This document shows positions 22,495 through 35,089 of a DNA stretch of 64,000 bases, one piece after another. Origin of the DNA: Siphonodentalium dalli (taxonomy: Eukaryota > Mollusca > Scaphopoda > Gadilida > Siphonodentaliidae); the NCBI GenBank assembly GCA_032622095.1, contig CP136064.1, positions 112,706,004-112,770,003 on the forward strand, in the 5' to 3' direction. The translations under genes and the position numbers were made by a program. Position 1 is the first letter of the stretch. Each line of letters begins with the position of its first letter. The notes under the pieces are model-generated. The model searched no databases, had not been told where the DNA came from, and worked only from the letters and a program-made list of their open reading frames with translations.

Positions 22495-25400
22495 TGGTCT
22501 GTAACTTGGACATTTCTCAACCGATTTACAAAATTCTTTCAGGAGGATCATTAGTACACCCTATAGATACACGACAGTAAAAATAGTTGAAATCATCGAA
22601 AAAAAAAATTGCGAAAATTTTGCCCCCACCCAAAACCCAAAAATATAAGTCCGTCCCTGTTCAAAACTTGTTTTCGTAGCAAGTTGATAACGGGTAACTA
22701 CATAAAATCTCTCAAATATGGATACCGTGCATGTTATAGGCGGTTACATGATATGAAATAAATCTAATTTTTCGAATCATGGGCGACAACTCTGTAGAAA
22801 AAGCGCGGACATAAATTATAATGTATGGATTCAATAGGAATCCTGAGTTCTACATATGGTCCAAATTTTGAGTCTCTGCTGCTCATACTTTTCGAGATAC
22901 AGCAACCCCATTTTTTCACAAAAAGGGAGATAACTCTGTAAACCAATCGTGGACAACATCCTATATACTCTTATTAGTTAGAAATAGTATAGGTCTATAT
23001 GCATACGAAATTTCAGCTCCCTATCTCTTGTACTTCCGGAGATATAAGAGTTGAAAAATTGCTTAGAATAATAATAATAGAGGAGAAAAATAATAAATTG
23101 AATAACAATATACTTCCATATTAAAATATGGAAGTATAATAAGGGATTCGCACGGAATTGATTGGTATGTCGATAGTATGGTTTATTGACATTTCTGTGT
23201 TCAGTTGGAACGTTCTGGTGTGACCCCCACCCTTGCCTCGGAATTAGGTGATTCGTGTAGAAAAGTCGCCATATCTCGGCCAATCTTCGAGATATCGAGC
23301 TAATTTTTGCGTCATTGTGTTCGCATTTGATGCCCCTTTAATATTTAGTAGGGTTCTAGTAAGATATTGTGGCGATATTCTACTATATAGACCTATATTA
23401 ATGCTGTTCAGTACATACATTTCGATTATATCTGGCTTCCATCGATATAATAAGGCAAGTCGGTAATCGTTTAAAAGTATTATAAATTCCCCACCGAATG
23501 ACACTAAACAATTGACGATTGGTTGAAGGAATTTGAATTCATAGTGCATCTTCTGTAAACTTGAAAAAAATGAAGGGGCCACAATTTCTACATTTTTCAA
23601 CCGATTCACAAAATTCACTCATAATTTCACTCGGTACATCTTATAGATACTTCACAACAATTTTGGTTCAAATCGGAGACCAAAAAAATATGACAATTTT
23701 TGCCCCCTCCCTAATATGGACCAATGTTTTTGGATCTTCGTCAAAATTGCACCATTTCGTCTTCTTTCTATGGATAACACGCTCACATAGACCAAATCCA
23801 GTTCGCGTGCGTCGTCTAGGAGGAGTTTTGTCCACAAGCACTTTCTCCTCAATCGATGTATGAATACAATTTTCGATGGTCTGTAACTTGGACATTTCTC
23901 AACCGATTTACAAAATTCTTTCAGGAGGATCATTAGTACACCCTATAGATACACGACAGTAAAAATAGTTGAAATCATCGAAAAAAAAAATTGCGAAAAT
24001 TTTGCCCCCACCCAAAACCCAAAAATATAAGTCCGTCCCTGTTCAAAACTTGTTTTCGTAGCAAGTTGATAACGGGTAACTACATAAAATCTCTCAAATA
24101 TGGATACCGTGCATGTTATAGGCGGTTACATGATATGAAATAAATCTAATTTTTCGAATCATGGGCGACAACTCTGTAGAAAAAGCGCGGACATAAATTA
24201 TAATGTATGGATTCAATAGGAATCCTGAGTTCTACATATGGTCCAAATTTTGAGTCTCTGCTGCTCATACTTTTCGAGATACAGCAACCCCATTTTTTCA
24301 CAAAAAGGGAGATAACTCTGTAAACCAATCGTGGACAACATCCTATATACTCTTATTAGTTAGAAATAGTATAGGTCTATATGCATACGAAATTTCAGCT
24401 CCCTATCTCTTGTACTTCCGGAGATATAAGAGTTGAAAAATTGCTTAGAATAATAATAATAGAGGAGAAAAATAATAAATTGAATAACAATATACTTCCA
24501 TATTAAAATATGGAAGTATAATAAGGGATTCGCACGGAATTGATTGGTATGTCGATAGTATGGTTTATTGACATTTCTGTGTTCAGTTGGAACGTTCTGG
24601 TGTGACCCCCACCCTTGCCTCGGAATTAGGTGATTCGTGTAGAAAAGTCGCCATATCTCGGCCAATCTTCGAGATATCGAGCTAATTTTTGCGTCATTGT
24701 GTTCGCATTTGATGCCCCTTTAATATTTAGTAGGGTTCTAGTAAGATATTGTGGCGATATTCTACTATATAGACCTATATTAATGCTGTTCAGTACATAC
24801 ATTTCGATTATATCTGGCTTCCATCGATATAATAAGGCAAGTCGGTAATCGTTTAAAAGTATTATAAATTCCCCACCGAATGACACTAAACAATTGACGA
24901 TTGGTTGAAGGAATTTGAATTCATAGTGCATCTTCTGTAAACTTGAAAAAAATGAAGGGGCCACAATTTCTACATTTTTCAACCGATTCACAAAATTCAC
25001 TCATAATTTCACTCGGTACATCTTATAGATACTTCACAACAATTTTGGTTCAAATCGGAGACCAAAAAAATATGACAATTTTTGCCCCCTCCCTAATATG
25101 GACCAATGTTTTTGGATCTTCGTCAAAATTGCACCATTTCGTCTTCTTTCTATGGATAACACGCTCACATAGACCAAATCCAGTTCGCGTGCGTCGTCTA
25201 GGAGGAGTTTTGTCCACAAGCACTTTCTCCTCAATCGATGTATGAATACAATTTTCGATGGTCTGTAACTTGGACATTTCTCAACCGATTTACAAAATTC
25301 TTTCAGGAGGATCATTAGTACACCCTATAGATACACGACAGTAAAAATAGTTGAAATCATCGAAAAAAAAAATTGCGAAAATTTTGCCCCCACCCAAAAC

Positions 25401-28400
25401 CCAAAAATATAAGTCCGTCCCTGTTCAAAACTTGTTTTCGTAGCAAGTTGATAACGGGTAACTACATAAAATCTCTCAAATATGGATACCGTGCATGTTA
25501 TAGGCGGTTACATGATATGAAATAAATCTAATTTTTCGAATCATGGGCGACAACTCTGTAGAAAAAGCGCGGACATAAATTATAATGTATGGATTCAATA
25601 GGAATCCTGAGTTCTACATATGGTCCAAATTTTGAGTCTCTGCTGCTCATACTTTTCGAGATACAGCAACCCCATTTTTTCACAAAAAGGGAGATAACTC
25701 TGTAAACCAATCGTGGACAACATCCTATATACTCTTATTAGTTAGAAATAGTATAGGTCTATATGCATACGAAATTTCAGCTCCCTATCTCTTGTACTTC
25801 CGGAGATATAAGAGTTGAAAAATTGCTTAGAATAATAATAATAGAGGAGAAAAATAATAAATTGAATAACAATATACTTCCATATTAAAATATGGAAGTA
25901 TAATAAGGGATTCGCACGGAATTGATTGGTATGTCGATAGTATGGTTTATTGACATTTCTGTGTTCAGTTGGAACGTTCTGGTGTGACCCCCACCCTTGC
26001 CTCGGAATTAGGTGATTCGTGTAGAAAAGTCGCCATATCTCGGCCAATCTTCGAGATATCGAGCTAATTTTTGCGTCATTGTGTTCGCATTTGATGCCCC
26101 TTTAATATTTAGTAGGGTTCTAGTAAGATATTGTGGCGATATTCTACTATATAGACCTATATTAATGCTGTTCAGTACATACATTTCGATTATATCTGGC
26201 TTCCATCGATATAATAAGGCAAGTCGGTAATCGTTTAAAAGTATTATAAATTCCCCACCGAATGACACTAAACAATTGACGATTGGTTGAAGGAATTTGA
26301 ATTCATAGTGCATCTTCTGTAAACTTGAAAAAAATGAAGGGGCCACAATTTCTACATTTTTCAACCGATTCACAAAATTCACTCATAATTTCACTCGGTA
26401 CATCTTATAGATACTTCACAACAATTTTGGTTCAAATCGGAGACCAAAAAAATATGACAATTTTTGCCCCCTCCCTAATATGGACCAATGTTTTTGGATC
26501 TTCGTCAAAATTGCACCATTTCGTCTTCTTTCTATGGATAACACGCTCACATAGACCAAATCCAGTTCGCGTGCGTCGTCTAGGAGGAGTTTTGTCCACA
26601 AGCACTTTCTCCTCAATCGATGTATGAATACAATTTTCGATGGTCTGTAACTTGGACATTTCTCAACCGATTTACAAAATTCTTTCAGGAGGATCATTAG
26701 TACACCCTATAGATACACGACAGTAAAAATAGTTGAAATCATCGAAAAAAAAAATTGCGAAAATTTTGCCCCCACCCAAAACCCAAAAATATAAGTCCGT
26801 CCCTGTTCAAAACTTGTTTTCGTAGCAAGTTGATAACGGGTAACTACATAAAATCTCTCAAATATGGATACCGTGCATGTTATAGGCGGTTACATGATAT
26901 GAAATAAATCTAATTTTTCGAATCATGGGCGACAACTCTGTAGAAAAAGCGCGGACATAAATTATAATGTATGGATTCAATAGGAATCCTGAGTTCTACA
27001 TATGGTCCAAATTTTGAGTCTCTGCTGCTCATACTTTTCGAGATACAGCAACCCCATTTTTTCACAAAAAGGGAGATAACTCTGTAAACCAATCGTGGAC
27101 AACATCCTATATACTCTTATTAGTTAGAAATAGTATAGGTCTATATGCATACGAAATTTCAGCTCCCTATCTCTTGTACTTCCGGAGATATAAGAGTTGA
27201 AAAATTGCTTAGAATAATAATAATAGAGGAGAAAAATAATAAATTGAATAACAATATACTTCCATATTAAAATATGGAAGTATAATAAGGGATTCGCACG
27301 GAATTGATTGGTATGTCGATAGTATGGTTTATTGACATTTCTGTGTTCAGTTGGAACGTTCTGGTGTGACCCCCACCCTTGCCTCGGAATTAGGTGATTC
27401 GTGTAGAAAAGTCGCCATATCTCGGCCAATCTTCGAGATATCGAGCTAATTTTTGCGTCATTGTGTTCGCATTTGATGCCCCTTTAATATTTAGTAGGGT
27501 TCTAGTAAGATATTGTGGCGATATTCTACTATATAGACCTATATTAATGCTGTTCAGTACATACATTTCGATTATATCTGGCTTCCATCGATATAATAAG
27601 GCAAGTCGGTAATCGTTTAAAAGTATTATAAATTCCCCACCGAATGACACTAAACAATTGACGATTGGTTGAAGGAATTTGAATTCATAGTGCATCTTCT
27701 GTAAACTTGAAAAAAATGAAGGGGCCACAATTTCTACATTTTTCAACCGATTCACAAAATTCACTCATAATTTCACTCGGTACATCTTATAGATACTTCA
27801 CAACAATTTTGGTTCAAATCGGAGACCAAAAAAATATGACAATTTTTGCCCCCTCCCTAATATGGACCAATGTTTTTGGATCTTCGTCAAAATTGCACCA
27901 TTTCGTCTTCTTTCTATGGATAACACGCTCACATAGACCAAATCCAGTTCGCGTGCGTCGTCTAGGAGGAGTTTTGTCCACAAGCACTTTCTCCTCAATC
28001 GATGTATGAATACAATTTTCGATGGTCTGTAACTTGGACATTTCTCAACCGATTTACAAAATTCTTTCAGGAGGATCATTAGTACACCCTATAGATACAC
28101 GACAGTAAAAATAGTTGAAATCATCGAAAAAAAAAATTGCGAAAATTTTGCCCCCACCCAAAACCCAAAAATATAAGTCCGTCCCTGTTCAAAACTTGTT
28201 TTCGTAGCAAGTTGATAACGGGTAACTACATAAAATCTCTCAAATATGGATACCGTGCATGTTATAGGCGGTTACATGATATGAAATAAATCTAATTTTT
28301 CGAATCATGGGCGACAACTCTGTAGAAAAAGCGCGGACATAAATTATAATGTATGGATTCAATAGGAATCCTGAGTTCTACATATGGTCCAAATTTTGAG

Positions 28401-30050
28401 TCTCTGCTGCTCATACTTTTCGAGATACAGCAACCCCATTTTTTCACAAAAAGGGAGATAACTCTGTAAACCAATCGTGGACAACATCCTATATACTCTT
28501 ATTAGTTAGAAATAGTATAGGTCTATATGCATACGAAATTTCAGCTCCCTATCTCTTGTACTTCCGGAGATATAAGAGTTGAAAAATTGCTTAGAATAAT
28601 AATAATAGAGGAGAAAAATAATAAATTGAATAACAATATACTTCCATATTAAAATATGGAAGTATAATAAGGGATTCGCACGGAATTGATTGGTATGTCG
28701 ATAGTATGGTTTATTGACATTTCTGTGTTCAGTTGGAACGTTCTGGTGTGACCCCCACCCTTGCCTCGGAATTAGGTGATTCGTGTAGAAAAGTCGCCAT
28801 ATCTCGGCCAATCTTCGAGATATCGAGCTAATTTTTGCGTCATTGTGTTCGCATTTGATGCCCCTTTAATATTTAGTAGGGTTCTAGTAAGATATTGTGG
28901 CGATATTCTACTATATAGACCTATATTAATGCTGTTCAGTACATACATTTCGATTATATCTGGCTTCCATCGATATAATAAGGCAAGTCGGTAATCGTTT
29001 AAAAGTATTATAAATTCCCCACCGAATGACACTAAACAATTGACGATTGGTTGAAGGAATTTGAATTCATAGTGCATCTTCTGTAAACTTGAAAAAAATG
29101 AAGGGGCCACAATTTCTACATTTTTCAACCGATTCACAAAATTCACTCATAATTTCACTCGGTACATCTTATAGATACTTCACAACAATTTTGGTTCAAA
29201 TCGGAGACCAAAAAAATATGACAATTTTTGCCCCCTCCCTAATATGGACCAATGTTTTTGGATCTTCGTCAAAATTGCACCATTTCGTCTTCTTTCTATG
29301 GATAACACGCTCACATAGACCAAATCCAGTTCGCGTGCGTCGTCTAGGAGGAGTTTTGTCCACAAGCACTTTCTCCTCAATCGATGTATGAATACAATTT
29401 TCGATGGTCTGTAACTTGGACATTTCTCAACCGATTTACAAAATTCTTTCAGGAGGATCATTAGTACACCCTATAGATACACGACAGTAAAAATAGTTGA
29501 AATCATCGAAAAAAAAAATTGCGAAAATTTTGCCCCCACCCAAAACCCAAAAATATAAGTCCGTCCCTGTTCAAAACTTGTTTTCGTAGCAAGTTGATAA
29601 CGGGTAACTACATAAAATCTCTCAAATATGGATACCGTGCATGTTATAGGCGGTTACATGATATGAAATAAATCTAATTTTTCGAATCATGGGCGACAAC
29701 TCTGTAGAAAAAGCGCGGACATAAATTATAATGTATGGATTCAATAGGAATCCTGAGTTCTACATATGGTCCAAATTTTGAGTCTCTGCTGCTCATACTT
29801 TTCGAGATACAGCAACCCCATTTTTTCACAAAAAGGGAGATAACTCTGTAAACCAATCGTGGACAACATCCTATATACTCTTATTAGTTAGAAATAGTAT
29901 AGGTCTATATGCATACGAAATTTCAGCTCCCTATCTCTTGTACTTCCGGAGATATAAGAGTTGAAAAATTGCTTAGAATAATAATAATAGAGGAGAAAAA
30001 TAATAAATTGAATAACAATATACTTCCATATTAAAATATGGAAGTATAAT
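22495..30050. repeat. B'-type satellite array (about 5.5 copies)
   Basis: Period exactly 1382 bp, with palindromes at 23109, 24491, 25873, 27255, 28637 and 30019. It is the sister family of B, about 99% alike by eye. Fixed differences include one G lost (aataggaatcc against aatagggaatcc), aatctaatttttcg against aatcgaattttgcg, gtaacttgg against gtaagttgg, and gtgattcgtg against gtgatgcgtg. All copies share these changes, so B' was homogenised separately from B. It starts mid-monomer after I2 and ends just past a palindrome. Confidence 0.95.
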
Positions 30051-30113
30051 AATATTGGAAAAAAATAATAAATTGAATAACAATATACTTCCATATTAAA
30101 ATATGGAAGTATA
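30019..30113. repeat. B'-to-A3 boundary with two palindromes 65 bp apart
   Basis: Palindromes start at 30019 and 30084. Between them ggaagtataata joins atattggaaaaaaataata, that is, the end of one palindrome joins the linker that normally precedes the palindrome in an A monomer. The junction sequence is the same as at 57928-58022. Confidence 0.9.
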
Positions 30114-32835
30114 ATAAGGGAATCGCGCGGAATTGATTGGAATGTCGATTGTATGGTTCATTGACATTTCTGTGTTCAGTTGGAATGTTCTGGTATGACC
30201 CCCACCCATGCCTCGAAATTTGGTGACGCGGGTAGAAAAATCGCCATATCTTGGCCAATTTTCAAGATTTCGAGCTAATTTTTGCGCCATTGTGTTCGTA
30301 TTTGATGTCCCTATAATATTTAGTTGGGTTTTGGTAAGGTATTGTGGCGATATTCTACTATGTAGGCCAATATGTATGTTGTTCAGTGCATACTTTTTGA
30401 ATATCGTTGGCCTCCATCGACATACTACGGAAAGTGGGTAATTGTTTAGAAGTACTGAAAATTCCCCATCGAATGACACCAAACACGTGACGATTGGTTG
30501 AAGGAAATTAAATTCATAGTGCATCTTCTGTAAACTTGAACAAAATGAAGGGGCCACAATTTCCACATTTCTCAATCGATTTACAAAATTCTTTCACGAG
30601 TAGCATTAGTACGTCGTATAGATACTTCATAACAATTTTGGTTCAAATCAGAGACAAAAAAAAATATGACAATTTTTGCCCCCCTCCCTAATACGGACCA
30701 ATGTTTTTGAATCTTGGTCAAAATTGCACCATTTCGTCTTCTTTCTATGGATAACACGCTCACATAAACCAAATACAGTTCACGTGCGTCGTCTAGGAGG
30801 AGTTTTGTCCACAAGCACTTTCTCCTAAATCGATGTATGAATACAATTTTCGATTTGTTATAACTTGGTCAATTCTGAACCGATTTCCAAAATTCTTTCA
30901 GGAGGATCATTAGTACGTCCTATAGATACACGACAGTAAAAGTAGTTGAAATCATCGAAAAAAAATATTTCGAAAATTTTGCCCCCACCCAAACCCCAAA
31001 AATATAAGTCCGTTCCTGTTCAAAACTTATTTTCATAGCAAGTTGCTAATAAGTAACTGCATAGAAGCCCTCATATCTGGCTACCTTGAATGTTATAGGC
31101 GGACACAGGATATGAAATAAATCGAATTTTGCGAATCATGGGCGACAACTCTGTAGGGAAAGCTCGGACATAAATTGTAAAGCATGGACACAATAGGGCC
31201 TACTGAGTTGTACATACGGTCCAAATTTCAAGTTGCTGCTGTTCATACTTTTCGAGATACTGCAACCCCCAGTTTTACACATAAAGGGAGATAACTCTGC
31301 AAATCAAGTTAGGACAAAATCCTATATAGCCCGATGCACTACAACTATCATAGGGCTATAAACATACCAAAATCCAGCGCTCTATCTCTCATACTTCCTG
31401 AGATATAAGGGTTATAAAATTGCTTAGTATAATAATAATAAATAATATTGGAAAAAAATAATAAATTGAATAACAATATACTTCCATATTAAAATATGGA
31501 AGTATAATAAGGGAATCGCGCGGAATTGATTGGAATGTCGATTGTATGGTTCATTGACATTTCTGTGTTCAGTTGGAATGTTCTGGTATGACCCCCACCC
31601 ATGCCTCGAAATTTGGTGACGCGGGTAGAAAAATCGCCATATCTTGGCCAATTTTCAAGATTTCGAGCTAATTTTTGCGCCATTGTGTTCGTATTTGATG
31701 TCCCTATAATATTTAGTTGGGTTTTGGTAAGGTATTGTGGCGATATTCTACTATGTAGGCCAATATGTATGTTGTTCAGTGCATACTTTTTGAATATCGT
31801 TGGCCTCCATCGACATACTACGGAAAGTGGGTAATTGTTTAGAAGTACTGAAAATTCCCCATCGAATGACACCAAACACGTGACGATTGGTTGAAGGAAA
31901 TTAAATTCATAGTGCATCTTCTGTAAACTTGAACAAAATGAAGGGGCCACAATTTCCACATTTCTCAATCGATTTACAAAATTCTTTCACGAGTAGCATT
32001 AGTACGTCGTATAGATACTTCATAACAATTTTGGTTCAAATCGGAGACAAAAAAAAATATGACAATTTTTGCCCCCCTCCCTAATACGGACCAATGTTTT
32101 TGAATCTTGGTCAAAATTGCACCATTTCGTCTTCTTTCTATGGATAACACGCTCACATAAACCAAATACAGTTCACGTGCGTCGTCTAGGAGGAGTTTTG
32201 TCCACAAGCACTTTCTCCTAAATCGATGTATGAATACAATTTTCGATTTGTTATAACTTGGTCAATTCTGAACCGATTTCCAAAATTCTTTCAGGAGGAT
32301 CATTAGTACGTCCTATAGATACACGACAGTAAAAGTAGTTGAAATCATCGAAAAAAAATATTTCGAAAATTTTGCCCCCACCCAAACCCCAAAAATATAA
32401 GTCCGTTCCTGTTCAAAACTTATTTTCATAGCAAGTTGCTAATAAGTAACTGCATAGAAGCCCTCATATCTGGCTACCTTGAATGTTATAGGCGGACACA
32501 GGATATGAAATAAATCGAATTTTGCGAATCATGGGCGACAACTCTGTAGGGAAAGCTCGGACATAAATTGTAAAGCATGGACACAATAGGGCCTACTGAG
32601 TTGTACATACGGTCCAAATTTCAAGTTGCTGCTGTTCATACTTTTCGAGATACTGCAACCCCCAGTTTTACACATAAAGGGAGATAACTCTGCAAATCAA
32701 GTTAGGACAAAATCCTATATAGCCCGATGCACTACAACTATCATAGGGCTATAAACATACCAAAATCCAGCGCTCTATCTCTCATACTTCCTGAGATATA
32801 AGGGTTATAAAATTGCTTAGTATAATAATAATAAA
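30051..32835. repeat. A-type satellite array, block A3 (2 copies)
   Basis: Period 1393 bp, with palindromes at 30084 and 31477. A private change caaatcagag (for caaatcggag) lies near 30645. It ends at agtataataataataa like A2, and I3 follows directly. Confidence 0.95.
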
Positions 32836-32881
32836 CTAGAGGGTTAAAATTCTGGCCTGCAGAATTTTGATACTTCCATAT
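32836..32881 (-). repeat. I3 left terminus: CTAG plus hairpin
   Basis: ctag at 32836-32839, hairpin arms at 32846-32854 and 32860-32868, and the palindrome-arm match at 32870-32881. Identical to I1 and I2, although the rest of I3 has diverged. Confidence 0.6.
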
Positions 32882-33316
32882 AAATTCCCCATCCCCGATC
32901 ACCATCCATAATTCAATCCTCCACCCACCGCTATTCAATCCTTACGCATAAACCGCTTCATAACCCTGATATTTCAATAACAACAACCTTAGTCGTAGAC
33001 GATCCATAATCACAACCCTTTCCATAGACATATCTACAGCACTTAACTCTAACCCAATAAAATACCCTGAACATATTCATTACCCTCCTGCAAACCATAT
33101 CCATAGCTATACATTGACCTTACCATAACCCTTTCGATAAGACTAGTCATACGTACACACGTACCCAAAACCAAATCCTTTGTAAAACTGACACCATCAC
33201 AATTTTGACATTCACAATATCCACAACTGTAACCCAATTTATAAACCACATCATGTCCATAACATTAACATTAAACATAACCCTGATCTACACACATATA
33301 TAATCCTATACTTAAT
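32882..33316. repeat. G-poor, C-rich tract in I3
   Basis: Diverged copy of the tract; words such as cataaccc and taaccc persist and G remains scarce. It is slightly longer than in I1, with extra caataacaacaacc sequence near 32975. Confidence 0.65.
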
Positions 33317-33753
33317 GTATTATATAGTCATCAGGGTATAACATATTAAATATGAGTCGAAGAATTCTGACCGGAAATTATTCTATTGATTAATATTGAT
33401 TTCATTTCGAATATCTACTGGTCTAAAAATGTGTGGTTGTTCAGCTAACGAACAATAGTGGTTACTGTTACCAGTGACCAGGTCTGTTCTAAAAATAAAT
33501 CAATAACTTGTCCCAATTAAACATCTCATTTCATAATGAAATATTTGAAATAAATTCAATATGAGCTGATAGAAGTCTTTCCGGACAAGGGTCTTTAATT
33601 CATATTTATCATTTTGTATCCACAAAACTATTTCAAACTTGTTATTTAAAGAGTTAGTCATATTCTTAACCCTTCACATTAAATTTTATAACTGTATACT
33701 GTCATCCGGGAGTATTTTTCTACATGATAAGTGAATGCATGTATTATCTATCG
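33317..33753. other. AT-rich non-coding segment of I3 with the conserved hairpin
   Basis: Hairpin at 33459-33480, arms unchanged although the flanks differ from I1. No gene recognised. Confidence 0.5.
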
Positions 33754-34813
33754 GGCACTTAATCTTGATTAACTCATTGGGCATTCATTTGAAAAGTTAA
33801 ACAAATTCACCGAATTTCCACGTGGATAGTACCGACCACATCCAATTTGTTTTATCTCAATTTCTCCATTTTGTTCTTTGCGAGTTTAACTTGAAGTTGA
33901 CAAAAGCCTCGACCAACCGATGCGTGTTCTCCGTTAGACGGATGGCTTTTATACCACAGTCAAACTTTCAGGATGTATCTATTGTATACTGATGCAGATG
34001 CTCATACATTTCACTCACTCCTTCATTATCCTGCCTGAAATTCGACTTTTGCCATATATCGATGTAGGCTGTGTTCCTATGCATGTAGTATGTATTACGC
34101 TATATATCGTCGCCACGAGTGAATCATTTGCTCTAAAACTTAAGAAATCGCACCAGTGTTGGGCGTTGGTATCCCTTATCACAACCACACTTCAACAAAA
34201 TTTTATCTCCATATTTGATTTTTCCAAGTATTTTTAGACTTTTGGTTTTTGTTGGAATTTGCCAATATGTACCCACCTGAACACAAGCTGTCCGTTAGTC
34301 AGGTTGCTCTGTGAGTAGAGGGGTCAAACTTTGGGATATTAACAAAAATATATCAACGTACCTGCTCCTGCATTACCTCGCACCTTCATTAACCCTTTAG
34401 GATTTGGCCAGAAAAATAGCTTAGTGATACAGCACTTAAATATACGTGTTAACATTATAAAGCCTCGCCACGGGTAAACCTTCTACCTTAGGGCAAATTA
34501 AGCAGATATCGATAAGTTGCGCTTGGATACTATCTATCATATCCACTATTAAAAAAAAAATTATAGCGATGTTTGATTTTTAGACAATTTTTCCCCCTTT
34601 GATTTTCGTTGGAAATTGCAAAAAGTCTGAACTCATCGGAAGCTAGCACGCTGTTTGATAGTTTACTGTTACAGTAGAGCTGTCAAATTTTGGGGGGCTA
34701 CCTACGGGATAATGCAGTACCTGCTCCTACATTAACCTTGCTCATCAATTAGCCCGTTGGATTTGGCGCCAAAAATAAGTCATTTTTATTGTCGATGTCG
34801 TAGATCGGTAAGG
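33754..34813. repeat. ~360-bp tandem units inside I3
   Basis: gtcaaactt at 33959 and 34323 and gtcaaattt at 34682 (steps 364 and 359). The third copy keeps the motif better here than in I1, which confirms that the three segments share one ancestor. Confidence 0.75.
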
Positions 34814-34905
34814 GTTTGGGAAAAAAACTTAAAAATGGTATATCCCGGTGCGAATCACTCTTCCCATTCGGAAAAAGCAATAAAAATATTATACCGCTGG
34901 ACTTG

Positions 34906-34919
34906 TTTTTTTTTTTTTT
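34906..34919. repeat. Poly(T) run of 14 in I3
   Basis: The homopolymer is less than half the length seen in I1 and I2 and is followed by gttgcaaaatctgccg. Confidence 0.9.
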
Positions 34920-34956
34920 GTTGCAAAATCTGCCGTTTACATCCGCCACCCGTCAG

Positions 34957-35034
34957 CCTGGTCTCACCACCCTCGGCCTGGTCTCACCACCCCGACCTGG
35001 TATCATTACCCAGGATGGTTTCGTCGCCTCCCCG
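34957..35034. repeat. Short minisatellite in I3
   Basis: Units cctggtctcaccaccctcgg, cctggtctcaccaccccga, cctggtatcattacccag and gatggtttcgtcgcctcccc. Confidence 0.65.
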
Positions 35035-35089
35035 GTTATGCTTCATCCTCTCACATGCTCCTTCATTAGCCAAATTATTTAATTTTCAA

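Larger units (their letters stand above)
32836..35089 (-). mobile_element. Insert I3, diverged third copy of the 2.25-kb unit
   Basis: Same component order as I1 and I2 but with many substitutions and small indels throughout, roughly 10% divergence by eye. The poly(T) is only 14 nt. The first 60 bp, including the CTAG and hairpin terminus, are unchanged, which points to constraint or to recent conversion at that end. The right border reads ttttcaatgg, so the TC start proposed for the minus strand is lost here (it reads TT). Open frames over I1 are broken, which supports a non-coding unit. It precedes the C array, the monomer family most distant from B. Confidence 0.5.

Noticed and set aside
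3528-35089. Three independent transposon insertions into the satellite
   Set aside because: All three have the same orientation, the same right junction and near-equal left junctions with the same missing monomer part. Duplication of one event is simpler.
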